A stretch of DNA of 64,000 bases from Salticus scenicus (Eukaryota; Arthropoda; Arachnida; Araneae; Salticidae). The notes beneath the pieces are model-generated. The model made no database searches, was not told the DNA's origin, and worked only from the letters and a program-made list of their open reading frames with translations. How positions within the stretch are numbered: position 1 is the stretch's first letter; the number at the start of each line of letters is the position of its first letter. Positions 25,853 to 37,696 of this stretch are shown one piece after another. Both the position numbers and the translations under genes were made by a program. The DNA is taken from the NCBI GenBank assembly GCA_963930645.1, contig OZ005657.1, positions 48,260,153 through 48,324,152 on the forward strand, written 5' to 3'.

Positions 25853-26174
25853 AAAAAAGGATAAATTAAACAAGATAAGTATTGTTGGAAAAGTTATTTA
25901 AATCAATTCTTCAGATTATCATGCGAATATGATTTTTTTCAAATCTGATAATCTCTATTGGAAAAATGACTAACTAAACAATGATGATAATAATAATAAG
26001 AAGAAGAAGAAGAAATTTTACATGAATAAAAAAAAAAAAAAAAAAAAAACTATCTCCGTCGGAATATTTAAGAAAATGTAATTTATGTTCTGATGAGATA
26101 TATCTAAGATATTCCTAATAAATGCAAACCAATCAAAAAACTAATAGAAACTAGTATGTTGTGGCCACCACAAG

Positions 26175-28000
26175 ACTTTCTTCTATATTTTCCTATACAA
26201 ATTCACGCAGTAACAATATTTAAAAAAAAAAAAAAAAAAAAAAAAACGATTTTTTCTAATTTTTTTTTTTCGTTAAAAGTAAAAAAAAAATCGATAACTT
26301 TGTTTTAAATTACCACATATTTATAGTTCAACCATTCGTTTTAAAGGTATTGACGAGACCTTTCGAAAGATACCGATCTTGAAAATTTACAACCCGCCCG
26401 GGGGGGGGGGGGCTGTACTTCCCCTAGGGAGGGGGAAGCGAAACCCCAATTTTGTCCCTAATTAACTACTACTATTATCAATAATTCATATTAATTTCAC
26501 AATCACAGGTTAAGAATAACTCTCATTATGTACATTTATACGAAATTTTTTCCTATACTGCCATGTTAAAAATTTAGATAAAATGCTATCACAGCGCCAT
26601 CTGTTGAGCTATTGATCCCCAAACATAATCAGCACCAGTTAATGTCGGGAGAAACTAAATACCAAGTTTGGTTAAATTTCGTTTAAAAAAAAAAAAAAAA
26701 TTGCGATTTTTTTCTAAGTTTTGTTTTGTTAAAACTAAAAAAAATCGATAACTTTGGTTTACATTATCACAGATTTATCGTTCAACCATTCGTTTTAAAG
26801 GTATTGACGAGATCTTTTGAAAGATACCCATCTTGAAACTTTGCCCCCCCGGGTGGGAACTCCCCCCCCCGGTGGGGGGGGAACCGATGATCCCACATGC
26901 ACAAAAATTTTTTCCTAGTTAACTACTACTATTATCAACCTGATCTTTCGAAAGATACCCATTGTGAAAATTTACCACCCCTGGGGGGGTATTTCCCTCC
27001 TAGGGGGGGGTAGCGATGCCCCCCCATGCAGAAAATTTTTTTCCTAGTTACATACTACTACTATCAATAATTAATATTAATTTTACAATCACAAGTTTAA
27101 AACAACTGTAATTATGCACATTTATACGAATTTTTGTCCTATGCTGCCATGTTAAAAATTTAGATAAAATGCTATCACAGCGCCACCTGTTGAGCTATTG
27201 ATCCCCAAACATAATCAGCACCAGTTTATGTCGGGGACCAACTAAATACCAAGTTTGGTTAAATTTCGTTAAAAAAAAAAAAAAAAAAAAATTTGTTAAA
27301 AGTAAAAAAAAATCGATAACTTTGTTTTAAATTATCACAGATTTATGGTTCAACCATTCGTTTTAAAGGTATTGACGAGACCTTTCGAAAGATACCCATC
27401 TTGAAACTTTGCCCCCCCGGGTGGGTATTCCCCCCCCCGGTGGGGGGGGGCCGATGCCCCCACATGCACAAAAATTTTTCCCAGTTAACTATTACTATTA
27501 TCAACGAGACCTTTCGAAAGATACCCATCTTGAAAATTTACTTCCCCCCCAGGGGGGGGGGGAACCGATGCCCCCACATGCACAAATTTTTTTTCCTAGC
27601 TAACTACTGCTATTATCAATAATTCCTATTAAATTTACAATCACAAGTGTAAAATAACTCTCTTTATGCCCATTTATACGGAATTTTGTCCTATGCTGCC
27701 ATTGTTAAAAATTTGCATAAAATCCGATCACAACGCCACCTATTGAGCGATTGATCCCAAAATCTAATCAGCACCAGTTTATATCAGGGTGCAACTAAAT
27801 ACCAAATTTGGTTAAATTTCATTCATTGGTTCGTGAGATACAGCGTCCACAAAAAAATGATACAGACAGACAGACAGACATTTTCTAAAAACTATTAATT
27901 CGTGTTCTCCACATCCCAAAACATGTAAATCCATCAAAAAGTGGACTTCGAAAATTTTCGCGAATCCAATACTTTCTCTATATTACATATAGAAGAAAGT
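26175..28000 (+). mobile_element. X7, array element, B type
   Basis: Cores lie at about 26331, 26783 and 27348. It carries private changes near its 3' end (ATAAAATCCGATCAC for ATGCGATCAC; TATATCAGGG for TATGTCAGGG; AACTACTGCTATT), so it is somewhat older or less homogenised than X3-X6. Confidence 0.85.
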
Positions 28001-28313
28001 AAAAAAGGATAAATTAAACAAGATAAGTATTGTTGGAAAAGTTATTTAAATCAATTCTTCAGATTATCATGCGAATATGATTTTTTTCAAATCTGATAAT
28101 CTCTATTGGAAAAATGACTAACTAAACAATGATGATAATAATAATAATAAGAAGAAGAAGAAATTTTACATGAATAAAAAAAAAAAAACTATCTCCGTCG
28201 GAATATTTAAGAAAATGTAATTTATGTTCTGATGAGATATATCTAAGATATTCCTAATAAATGCAAACCAATCAAAAAACTAATAGAAACTAGTATGTTG
28301 TGGCCACCACAAG

Positions 28314-29251
28314 ACTTTCTTCTATATTTTCCTATACAAATTCACGCAGTAACAATATTTAAAAAAAAAAAAAAAAAAAAAAACTATTTTTTCTAATTTT
28401 TTTTTTTTCGTTAAAAGTAAAAAAAAAAATCGATAACTTTGTTTTAAATTACCACATATTTACAACCCGCCCGGGGGGGGGGGGGCTGTACTTCCCCTAG
28501 GGAGGGGGAAGCGAAACCCCAATTTTGTCCCTAATTAACTACTACTATTATCAATAATTCATATTAATTTCACAATCACAGGTTAAGAATAACTCTCATT
28601 ATGTACATTTATACGAAATTTTTTCCTATACTCCCATGTTAAAAATTTAGAAAAAATACGATCACAACGCCACCTTTTGAGCGATTGATCCCCAAATCTA
28701 ATCAGCCTCAGTTTATGTCAGGGGCCAACTAAATACCAAGTCTGGTTAAATTTCGTTTAAAAAAAAAAAAAAAAAAGATTTTTTTCTAAGATTTTTTTTG
28801 TTAAAAGTAAAAAAAATCGATAACTTTGTTTTAAATTATCACAGATTTATAGTTCAACCATTCGTTTTAAAGGTATTGACGAGACCTTTCGAAAGATACC
28901 CATCTTGAAAATTTACTCCCCTCGAGGGGGGACTTCCCCCCCCCCCCACGGGGGATGGCGAGGCTCCTACGCCTACAAAATTTTTTTCCCAGTTGACTAT
29001 CTCTATGTTAAATAATTTTTGTAAATTTCATAATGATTACTAAAAAATAATTCTCTTTATGCACATTTATACAAAATTTTGTCCTATATCACCATGTTAA
29101 AAATTTAGAAAAAGCGGGATGGCAACGCAACCTGTAAGACAATTTTTACCAAAAGTTGATAGGCACTAATTTATGTCAAGTTACAACTACATACCAATTT
29201 GTATGAAATTCTGTGCAGTAGTTCTTGAGATACAGTTGCCACAAAATTTTG

Positions 29252-29288
<37 letters not shown>

Positions 29289-29420
29289 GACAGACAGACA
29301 TTTTCTAAAAATGGTCAAATCGTGTTCTACAGCTCTCAAAACGTGTAAATTCATCAAAAACCCAAGCTCGAAAATTTTTACGAATCCAATACTTTCTCTA
29401 TATTACATATAGAAGAAAGT
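28314..29420 (+). mobile_element. X8, last, partial and diverged element
   Basis: The 5' part is array-like, but its first core is deleted (ATTACCACATATTTAC runs straight into AACCCGCCCGGG). From about 28630 it diverges towards the dispersed form: CTCGAGGGGGGACTTCCC and GGCGAGGCTCCTACGCC match copy W at 12310. It has a longer (CA)n(GACA)n at 29251-29300. The 3' hairpin is intact: ACTTTCTCTATAT (29391-29403) and ATATAGAAGAAAGT (29407-29420). Right flank sequence differs from the spacer, so this is the array edge. Confidence 0.8.
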
Positions 29421-29582
29421 AAAAAGTATGTTCAAATAACTTTATATTCAACAGTTTGTTTACAATCTACAACGAAATGACGCTTTTGTGGGATAAGAGA
29501 ACATTTTACAATATTTTAATATATAACAGAAGTTTTTTTGGGAAAAAAAATCACATCTTTTGCAAAACTTGTTTATTTTTTT

Positions 29583-29712
29583 ACTTCCATTGCCCGAATA
29601 CCATAGGTAATGGAAGTATTGTATTCGGTCCAAAAATTCGATATCGAGTTTTCACCTGATTTGCATGTTTTAAGGTATCCTGAGTCTAAAAAAGTAGTTT
29701 TTTGCAATTGGT

Positions 29713-29752
<40 letters not shown>

Positions 29753-30545
29753 ACGTATGTGGGAAATATTATGGCTATCATATCTCCAAAACTACTAAAG
29801 ATATAAATACGAAACTTCAGAATTGAGACAGGTCTTATGTACAGATAAATTTTCCAAATTTTGGTGAAAATTGGAAAACCAGAAGGGGGGGATATCGGAA
29901 ACCGGAAGAGGGTAAGTCCGTATCTCAAAAATTGCTCTAACGATTTTCTTCAAAGTTGCTATATAATCACTCTCTATTAGATGCCCTTTCGAATGATATA
30001 ATTGATTACTTAAGGAAAGTTGAAAGGCGTCTTGTATAAATAGCTCAATTTCAGGTCTCGCAAGCGTGTTTCTTTGAAAACGGCTGTACGGATTTTTTTT
30101 TCAAACTCGCCATATAAACTCCCTTTTAAATATCCTTTTGCATGTAATTGTTGTTTTCCGGTCAATAATTGTGTATGCCAAGTTTTAGTAAAAGTTGATA
30201 TCTCAAAAATGCCTCAAACGATTTTCTTGAAAATTGTTACATAAATCCATTTTAGATAGCCTTTCTCATGTATTACATGGTTTTTACAGGAAAATTAATA
30301 GTCATCCTGATTAAGTAGATTAGTTTCTGATCTCGGAATTTGGTGTTTCAAAATATGGCTTTACTGTTATTTTTCTTATTTTTTTAACTCGCTGAGAAAC
30401 ACTGTGGTATATGCTTTTACACATGCACCAGTTTTCTCTTACTGAAAAATTTTTAGTTGTCTACTTTGTTAGATCATTTTTATGCCTTCTGATCCATTAT
30501 CTTCCAAAATTGCATATAATACGTGTAATAGTGGGTAATGGAAGT
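29583..30545 (-). mobile_element. Element Y: TIR plus terminal hairpin, covarying stem
   Basis: On the plus strand it begins ACTTCCATTGCCC and ends GGGTAATGGAAGT, a 12/13 TIR. Right after the left TIR an inverted copy, GGTAATGGAAGT (29606-29617), makes a 12-bp hairpin with one G-T wobble, followed by TATTGTATTCGG. Next come a domain also present in copies W and Z (TTTGCATGTTTTAAGGTATCCTGA), a (GT)n tract at about 29713-29748, and three degenerate units of about 140 bp with TATCTCAAAAATTGC..AACGATTTTCTTCAAA (about 29920, 30060, 30195). No ORF. The layout is the mirror of X, whose hairpin is at its right end. It resembles helentron-associated (DINE-1-like) elements, but that is inference. Confidence 0.7.
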
Positions 30546-30990
30546 CGTGTGGCTGATTCACATCAATTTTTTTCCTCTTAGAATTATCCGATATTTCATT
30601 TAATCGTATTACTTCCTTTAAAAATCAAAACTCTTTACATTTCAATACTGTTACATTGAAACAATTCGAATTAAACTGAAATAATTTAATATGGATATTA
30701 TTATGCGTTGCTATTTATGTGTGCAAGCTTTGTAAAAGATATACATATCTTATTTTGATTTTTTGATAATAAGAGCGAAAAGAAGAACAAATCCTATACA
30801 CATTCCTACCTCTAACGTTAATAATTTCTTGCTTCATGCATAATTTTGAATTGATACTTTTGAATAGTAGAGAAGTAATTATTAGAATAATTGAAAGAAT
30901 AAGTATTAGATAAACGCAGTTAAAAAAAAAAAAAAGTAAATAAGCACCGTACTTTACAAATATATGTGATAACTATTTCGGCTCAAACTA
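30546..30990. other. AT-rich DNA, nothing recognised
   Basis: No repeat family or coding frame was recognised. The stretch ends in the TA (30989-30990) used as target by the next MITE. Confidence 0.5.
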
Positions 30991-31202
30991 CAGTCGGCAG
31001 CAAAAGTATCCGAGCACTAACAAAAATTTCTGTATAAAAACTTACACTTAATACTATTTTGTTAAATAAATCCTTGTTGAATCATGTTTTTAGACTTAAT
31101 AAAAACAGGCTTCGACAAGGATTTATTTAGCAAAACTGTATAAAGTGTGCTTTTTTTATATAGGAATTTTTGATAGAGCTCCTATACTTTTGCTGCCTAC
31201 TG
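30991..31202. mobile_element. Complete palindromic MITE, TA target duplication
   Basis: The ends are CAGTCGGCAGCAAAAGTATC and a reverse-complementary right end, with TA on both sides (30989-30990, 31203-31204). The copy is more diverged than others (ACTTACACTTAATACTATT in the left arm; TTTTGATAGAGCTCCTA in the right), so it is an older insertion. Confidence 0.9.
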
Positions 31203-33184
31203 TAGTTAAACACCACCTCTCAGGTAACAAAATGTAAGGACCAGTGCAACATGAAAGCGATGTTTCGGGACGAAGTTATTAAATTCCGCCTTTTATAAGG
31301 CTCAAAATACATGATAAAAGTGAAAAAAATAAATCCGCTTTTGATAGAATAGGTAGCATAAAATAATAAAATAAGGCTTCTTAAAAAATACTTTAGTACT
31401 TAAAAAAATCTCATTGAAATATTTTATAAAAATAAAAGTGAAAATTCTTAATATTTCTTTTCTTTTATTATTCTTATATGCTTTGGTCATTTCTGCATTC
31501 ACGCTACACCACTAATTCTTTTTTAATGTGATGAAATGTCGTGCTTTATTTTTTCGGGCTAAAACAACTACTACGTGCATTAGGAATTAATAGTGTTCCG
31601 TTACAAAGTACATATTATTCGTCGTTCAACACTTAATTTTCGGTGAATTTTACAACAGAATACATTTTCCCCTAAATAATATTATAAAATTATGATACGC
31701 ATGTTAAAAATACAACTAAAATAGAAAATCGTGGGTTAAATAAATAACCTTTTGTGAGAGTGATAAATCTGAATATTTCAAATTACTTATCAGCCATTTC
31801 ACCGACATTGACGTTGCGAAACCCTGAAATGATTTTGTAAGGCTCACAGGAAATTAAATTTCGGCACAAAATGGATGAAATTCCCAAGACATCCGCCCAA
31901 GATTAGAATGCGTCCTGTTTTCTATTTTTTTTTTTTTTTTTTAACTTCTAATTTTGTCCTTTATGTTTGTACATGTCACTTAATTTAGATTGATTATCCA
32001 AAGAACGAGTTAATAACCTTAGATAATGCATATATATAAATGAAAAGATCATGTTATGAAACACGATCTGTTGAAGGTCAGATCTGTAGAATGTTAAATA
32101 AAGGATAGTCGGCGTACGTGAAAAGCAACAAATTTGGAAAAATGAAATAAATAATATTTATTTATTTATTAAATATGGTTAACGGATAAAAGGCTCGATA
32201 AATTGTTTAGAGGTCTAACAGAAATTTAACATAACATGTTTGTTATTGCATGCATTTTTAAAAATAGCTATTTAAATTCTAATTCTAAATTTATTTACTT
32301 TTTATTACCATGTTTTAATAAAACATTTTTCTGTACTTTTCAACTACCTAAAGTATTAAAAAAGAGCATCGATTGCTTGTATAGGTGTTTTATATATTTC
32401 TTACTTTACTCTTTACTTAAAAACTTTAGTATTAATTCAATAGGATACTATGTATATATATGTATATATATAAAACAAAATCGCTTACAAAGACCATTTC
32501 AAAACATGGAACACATACTTTTGATATTTGATGCTTAAAAAATAAATATTAACTTGAATTACTACTTTTAATAAAATAATAACTTAAATGAATGCAATAT
32601 ACATATGCAACTTGGAATACTTATAATTTGCATTTGTGAACTCAACTGAACTCTTCATTTGCGAAAGAATCGGATTGTTCCATAATAATTTTATTTTTTC
32701 TTTGGCTATATATAGAGGGCGTAAAGCACAGTCCTAAGGAGGCCTTTATATCAGCAACCGTTTGCGGTAGACATATACTTCTAATTACAAAAAATGTTTA
32801 AAAATATGTAAGCATTTATGTTATGAAATTAAAAAAAAAAAAAAAAAAAGAAAAATCATTTTTATAAAAATTAAAAAATCTAATTTTTTTTCAGTTCCCC
32901 GGTCCCTATAGCCCTGTTTAGTAAAAAATGATAGCCATCCTAAGAAACATAACACAAAAAGTTTTCCTTCTGTACGACAAATATTGACCTTCAAAGTTGG
33001 GTCAACAAAAAACGACTTGAGCAATTTTATTGATTTTTGGGGGCTTTTAGTGCCAATTATGTTCAAACGCACATTGTCTTCCTAAATATAAACTACATAA
33101 TATTGATCACTATTTTAATTTCTGGCCTGTTTTTCTTTCTTTTTTGTCAATTTTGTATCCTACAGGCGATATCTTAGGAAACGC
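31203..33184. other. AT-rich DNA, nothing recognised
   Basis: Frames at 31302-31502 (minus), 32236-32538 (plus) and 32821-33072 (minus) are lysine/phenylalanine/isoleucine-rich products of AT bias and poly-A. No repeat seen elsewhere in the window occurs here. Confidence 0.45.
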
Positions 33185-33380
33185 ATTCTTTCACTTCTTT
33201 TTAATTAAAAAAATCAATAAATTTGTTTTAATTATCACAGATCATGTTTCAACCATTCATTTTAAAAATATTGATGGGATCTTTTCAAAGATATCCGTGT
33301 TGAAAACTTAACCCGCTCATCCCCTGGTTGTTTATGTATTAGGTTGATTTCTTTAGAAATCAACCTATTGCAATCACTTA

Positions 33381-33460
33381 TATCTATCTGTCTATCTATC
33401 TATCTATCTATCTCTCTCTCTATATATATATGTATATCTATATCTATATCTATCTATCTA

Positions 33461-33524
<64 letters not shown>

Positions 33525-33525
33525 G
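33381..33525 (+). repeat. (TATC)n / (TA)n microsatellite
   Basis: Runs of ATCT/CTAT units pass into about 30 TA dinucleotides (about 33467-33525). It sits directly after the terminal hairpin of element E, where Y and Z have GT-rich tracts. Confidence 0.95.
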
Positions 33526-33639
33526 AAAATGTTGTCATCACGATATTCCGAATTTGTTTGAATTTTGATGTATACATAGACCATATAAGGTATGAATTAT
33601 GATGTATACATAGGCCATATCAACTTTATCCGCCATTTT

Positions 33640-35130
33640 TAACAAACTGGCAGATATCAAATTAAGCGGAGCCACTTGAAATCAGGCTACTACTTGAAAA
33701 TTTGTAATCACGATAACTCCCGAAATAATACTCCAAATCGAAACAAATTTGGACAGCGAATTTATCTTACAAATATCTTGAATGAGTTTGTTAACCAAGT
33801 TGCTCCTTTTTTTATTTTATTTTATTTATTTATTTATTTATTTTCTTTTTAGTGGAAGTCCCTTGAAAATTTCAAATTTCCGGATTTGCTTCAATTTTGA
33901 TGTTTACATAGACCATATATAAGTCTCAACCAAGACAACTTAAAATGAGGCTACCACTTGAAAATTTATAATCATGATAACTTTTAAATTCTGATCCAAT
34001 TCAAACCAAAGTTGGACAGTGAACTTATCATATAAATATCTTGGATGAGTTCACTGGGCAACTTGTTCCGAAATTTTATTTCCTAGTGGCGGCCACTTGA
34101 AATCAGGCTGCCACTTGAAAATGTGCCATCACGATAACTTTTTAAATACTAAACTGATTCAAACCAAAGTTGGATAGTGAACTTACGGTTCAAATATCTT
34201 GGATAAGTTCGCATGGTAACTTGCTTCGCCATTTTATTTCCAAGTGGCCGCCACTTGAAAATTTCTCATTATGATAATTTTTGTACTATTGAAACAATTC
34301 TTATCAAATTTGGGTAGTGGATTTATCATTCAAATATCTCAGATATGTTCGCTGGCCATCTCACTCCACTCTTTTTGTTTCCAAGTGGTAGCCACTTGAA
34401 ACCACGTTGCCACTTAAAATTTCTCATCACGATAATTTTTTAAATACTGAAGTAGTTTGAACCAAAGTTAGACAGTGAACTTTTCATACAACTATCTTGG
34501 ATGATATATCTGAGCAAGTTGCTGCGCCATTTTGTTTCCAAGTAGCAGCCACTTAGACTGTCACTTGAAAATTTGTCATAACAATAACTTTTGAAATACT
34601 GCACTGATTCGAACCAACGTTGGACAGTGAATTTAAGCTTTAAATATCTTGAATGGGTTTTCTGGGTAACTTGCTTCGTGGCGGCCACTTGAAATTTTGT
34701 TATCACGATAATTTTAAAAATACTTAATTAATTCAAACCAAAGTTGAAAAAGGGATTTATCATTCAAATACGTATGATTTCGGTGGACAAGTTCCTCCGC
34801 AATTTTGTTTCCAAGTTGCGGCCACTCGAACGCTGCCACTTGAGAATTTGTTATCGCGATAACTTTTGAAATACTGAATTTATTCGAATTAAAGTTGGAT
34901 AGTGGACTTATCTTACAAATATCATGGATTAGTTCACTGAGCAACTTGCTCCGACAGTTTGGTCCGAGTGGCGGCTACTTAATTTCTCAACACGATAATT
35001 TTTGAAATTCTGAGTTAAATTTATACAGTAGACTTATCTCACAAATGCATTTGATATATTTGTTTGCAAATTTGGCCCGCCAACTTGGTTCCAAGTGTCG
35101 GTCACTTGAAAATTTCAAATTCACATAAAA
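33640..35130 (+). repeat. Degenerate minisatellite, ~145-bp unit
   Basis: Unit starts AAGTGGCGGCCACTTGAAA-like occur at about 33663, 33850, 33945, 34087, 34242, 34385, 34541, 34678, 34814, 34968 and 35097. Each continues with CTGCCACTTGAAAATTTGTC, ATCACGATAACTTTTGAAAT, ATTCGAACCAAAGTTGGACA, GTGAACTTATC, AAATATCTTGGATGAGTTC and GGGCAACTTGCTCCGC. Spacing of about 130-155 bp and low identity between units imply an old array. Confidence 0.75.
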
Positions 35131-35334
35131 AGGTATTTATGAACCAATTTGCTGAAATCTGCATGTGTACATAGCCCAAATCTATATTGCTATCACGTCC
35201 ATTAATAATTTCGGCTACTTGATAAGGAAAAAGAAACCAACCTACCCTTCCGAAATAGCCGGAAGAACTTTTTTTTCGCTTAAGAGAAAAAAATCGATAC
35301 ATTTATTTTAAATTATCACAAATCCATGGTTTGA

Positions 35335-35366
<32 letters not shown>

Positions 35367-35890
35367 GTTTGTTTAAGATACCACATTTTAAAAATTTACA
35401 ATCTTCTGGGGGTGTGGGTGGGAAGGGGGTGAGGCACTTTCCCAAGGAATGAAGCGGTGTCCCTACATATTAAAAAAATATTTAATGGTTCACTATTAAT
35501 ATCATAAATATTTGTTTTTAATTTACCATTGAAAAGTTAAAAATATTTGTTATTATGTACACTTAGACGAAATTTTATCCTGCACTGGCATATTAAAAGT
35601 TATGAAAAAAAAGGGATGACTGGGGAAAAACTGTCATTCAGTTAGTTCCCAAATGTAATAAGCATCAATTTAAGTCAAAGTCCAACTAAATATCAATTTT
35701 GTTAATTTTTTTTTTCATTAGTTTGTGAGATACAGCGTTCACAAAATTTTTCACACAATCACACACAAATAGACACATATTTTCTAAAAACGGTCAAATC
35801 GTGTTCAAAACATCTCAAAACGTCTAAATCCATCGAAAAGTAGAGGTCGGAAATATTCACGAATTTGATCTTTTTTCGTATACATATAGA

Positions 35891-37346
35891 ACAAATTAAG
35901 AATATTTAAAAAAATTGCTTTCACATTCATGTCCAATTAATTACGCTTTTCTTGAATTAGTGAAAATAAAGTTAATTAAGAAAGGAACTTTTTTGCTTAT
36001 CTGTCATAACAACGCATTTCTCAGAATATGCTTGTTTAAGGCACCCCTTTGAAAAGAAACATAAACTGGTAAAATGACATGAAAACTTGACACTTTAGTC
36101 AGGCTCAAAAATAATAAATGGAGGCATATTTTAAGCTCACAAAATATATATCTTTTTTTTTACTCCTAACGAGTAGATAAATTTTTAACTTAAAATGACA
36201 CTTTCGTGGTAAACCCTGAAAAATAATTTAAACGAGTTTATTTAACTAGGAAGAATAACGTAATTTACTGCTCTAGAACAAACAAAGAAAAAATAATAAT
36301 AAGTCATTTATTTCAAAACGCTTTTGTGAAGAACTAAGCTCAAATTTCAGTCTGCAATGATAAATTTCTCTTAGGAAACTTTTTATACATAAATTAAATT
36401 GTTTTAAATAAAAATCTAATATGGCATGACACTGGATGGTGAGAATTGATGAATGATAAAATTAAATTATGAGAGTTGTTAAATTTTATTTTATAAATAC
36501 ATGTTAATTTTCAAAATAATTAAAACATACAGTTCAAAACTTCCGGCTGTATTGGTCAGAAAACTTCTGTCAATGAAATCTTTGATTTTGGTGTGATTTT
36601 TAATTTAAAATTTGGTTATATTTATTCATGTACTAAATATCTAAAATCATTGACATGGGAAAGAAAAATAATATGATTTCAAGAATACATAAGTCATACT
36701 TTTTTTTTTTTTTATTAACCACTTCATACAAATTATCATTGATAGTCTGTTTTAAATATTTTTAAATCACAATATTATTATTATTATTATTATTATTATC
36801 ATTATTATTATTATCATTATTATTATTATTTAAATTTTATAACGACAGTACTAATCTCCATCTATAACTCAGAGGGTTTAGAATATAACAACATTGTTAA
36901 TAGTTCTATTAAAAACTTCTGAGGGCATTATATATATGCGTAAATTTCTGAAGTCTATTTTTTGTTTAGTTAAAAGGAAATTAAAATAATAAATAAATAA
37001 ATGTGCTTTAAATATTCAAAAATTCTCTTTATTTACCCTTTTAGACAAAAAACTAGATTTATAAATAATTATTTAGAGTATATTCATTTTTTCATATTTA
37101 ATAGACATTTATAAAATGTTTTCAACTACTGTCTTTCTATTAATTAGTTGTATTTCACTGTTAAATTTTCAGATACTTTTTAAAATTTGATTTTTAAGTA
37201 TATTTTGCATTCCTTGAGTTCCACATTTTTCTTTATATTGATAAACAGTTTTGTATTTATCTTGCTTTTATTTATTTATATAATACTTTTATTATGATTT
37301 ATTGAGACAATTACAAATTACAGAGATCTACAGAAATAATATAGGC
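35891..37346. other. AT-rich DNA with an (ATT)n microsatellite
   Basis: An (ATT)n tract interrupted by ATC lies at about 36773-36832. A poly-T lies near 36702-36713. No coding or repeat family is recognised. Confidence 0.5.
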
Positions 37347-37696
37347 AAAATTTGATTTGATAATTTTAACAAATACATACGTTATTTGGTGTGCTGAAAC
37401 TGAAAATAAAGCCAGTTTTTCTCTATTAAATATAGATTTTGGTCAATACATGGTTTTTATTGACAGTTTCTAGTTACGGTAGTTTCTGATTACGGATAAT
37501 TAATCATGGAAACGTACTGTAAAAGTTACCATATAAATATATTGGTTGAAAGTTCACGGAAGAAATCGTGTCGGTAGACACGAATTGACCCTGTATTGAC
37601 AAAAAATTTATACGTTATAGGTAAAAACTAGCTCCACTTTCGGTTTCAGCTCACCAAAAACATAAAGATTAGCCAAAATTATCAAATCGAAATTTT
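37347..37696. mobile_element. Fold-back element, ~80-bp inverted arms
   Basis: The left arm (from AAAATTTGATTTGATAATTT through GGTGTGCTGAAACTGAAAAT and GCCAGTTTTTC, about 37347-37425) is mirrored by the right arm (about 37618-37696), whose reverse complement reads AAAATTTCGATTTGATAATT, GGTGAGCTGAAACCGAAAGT and GCTAGTTTTTACC. The centre holds a perfect 6-bp stem, CGTGTC-GGTA-GACACG, at about 37568-37583. Its size suits a MITE. No TSD was recognised. Confidence 0.6.

Larger units (their letters stand above)
14143..29420 (+). repeat. 15-kb tandem array: element X alternating with a constant spacer
   Basis: Eight copies of a TIR element (X1-X8) stand head-to-tail, separated by a nearly invariant spacer of about 310-325 bp. 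Using CTATCTCCGTCGG in the spacer as anchor (15524, 17691, 19827, 21870, 24007, 26050, 28189) the monomer is 2167, 2136, 2043, 2137, 2043 and 2139 bp. The alternation of long and short monomers gives a higher-order unit of about 4180 bp (19827 to 24007, 21870 to 26050). Order is X1(short), B, B, A, B, A, B, X8(partial). Internal copies differ mainly in homopolymer lengths, which implies very recent amplification or assembly duplication. Six full X copies hold three core blocks each, marked by TTCAACCATTCGTTTTAAAG. The G/C-tract reading frames inside are shadows. Confidence 0.92.
33341..35243 (+). mobile_element. Element E: terminal hairpin, microsatellite, internal minisatellite
   Basis: The left end AGGTTGATTTCT (33341-33352) is followed after TT by its exact inverse AGAAATCAACCT (33355-33366), a 12-bp perfect hairpin, then TATTG. 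The right end, read inverted, is AGGTTGGTTTCTTT, a 13/14 TIR. Next to the hairpin is a (TATC)n/(TA)n tract, then about ten degenerate 130-155-bp repeats. This is the same architecture as Y with different stem sequence. No ORF longer than 90 codons, and no clear target-site duplication. Confidence 0.6.
33185..35890 (+). mobile_element. Old X-family copy (V) split by element E
   Basis: 33185-33330 follows the X core (TTTAATTATCACAGATCATG, TTCAACCATTCATTTTAAAA, GATCTTTTCAAAGATATCC). After element E, 35281-35890 resumes with a second core start (AAAAAATCGATACATTTATT) and the X 3' half: GTCCAACTAAATATCAATTT, GTTTGTGAGATACAGCGTTC, AGACACATATTTTCTAAAAA and a decayed hairpin (CGTATACATATAGAAC). Divergence from the array copies is high, so this insertion predates array formation and is older than E. 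Confidence 0.6.

Noticed and set aside
16367..27622. Many 60-80-aa frames rich in PPRGG, CPHMHK and FFLVNYYYYQ
   Set aside because: They occur in several frames and both strands of the X array, read through C/G homopolymers of variable length, and are explained by the tandem repeat.
14143..29420. CRISPR-like array of regular repeats
   Set aside because: Units are about 2.1 kb, spacers are identical rather than unique, and the sequence is eukaryotic.
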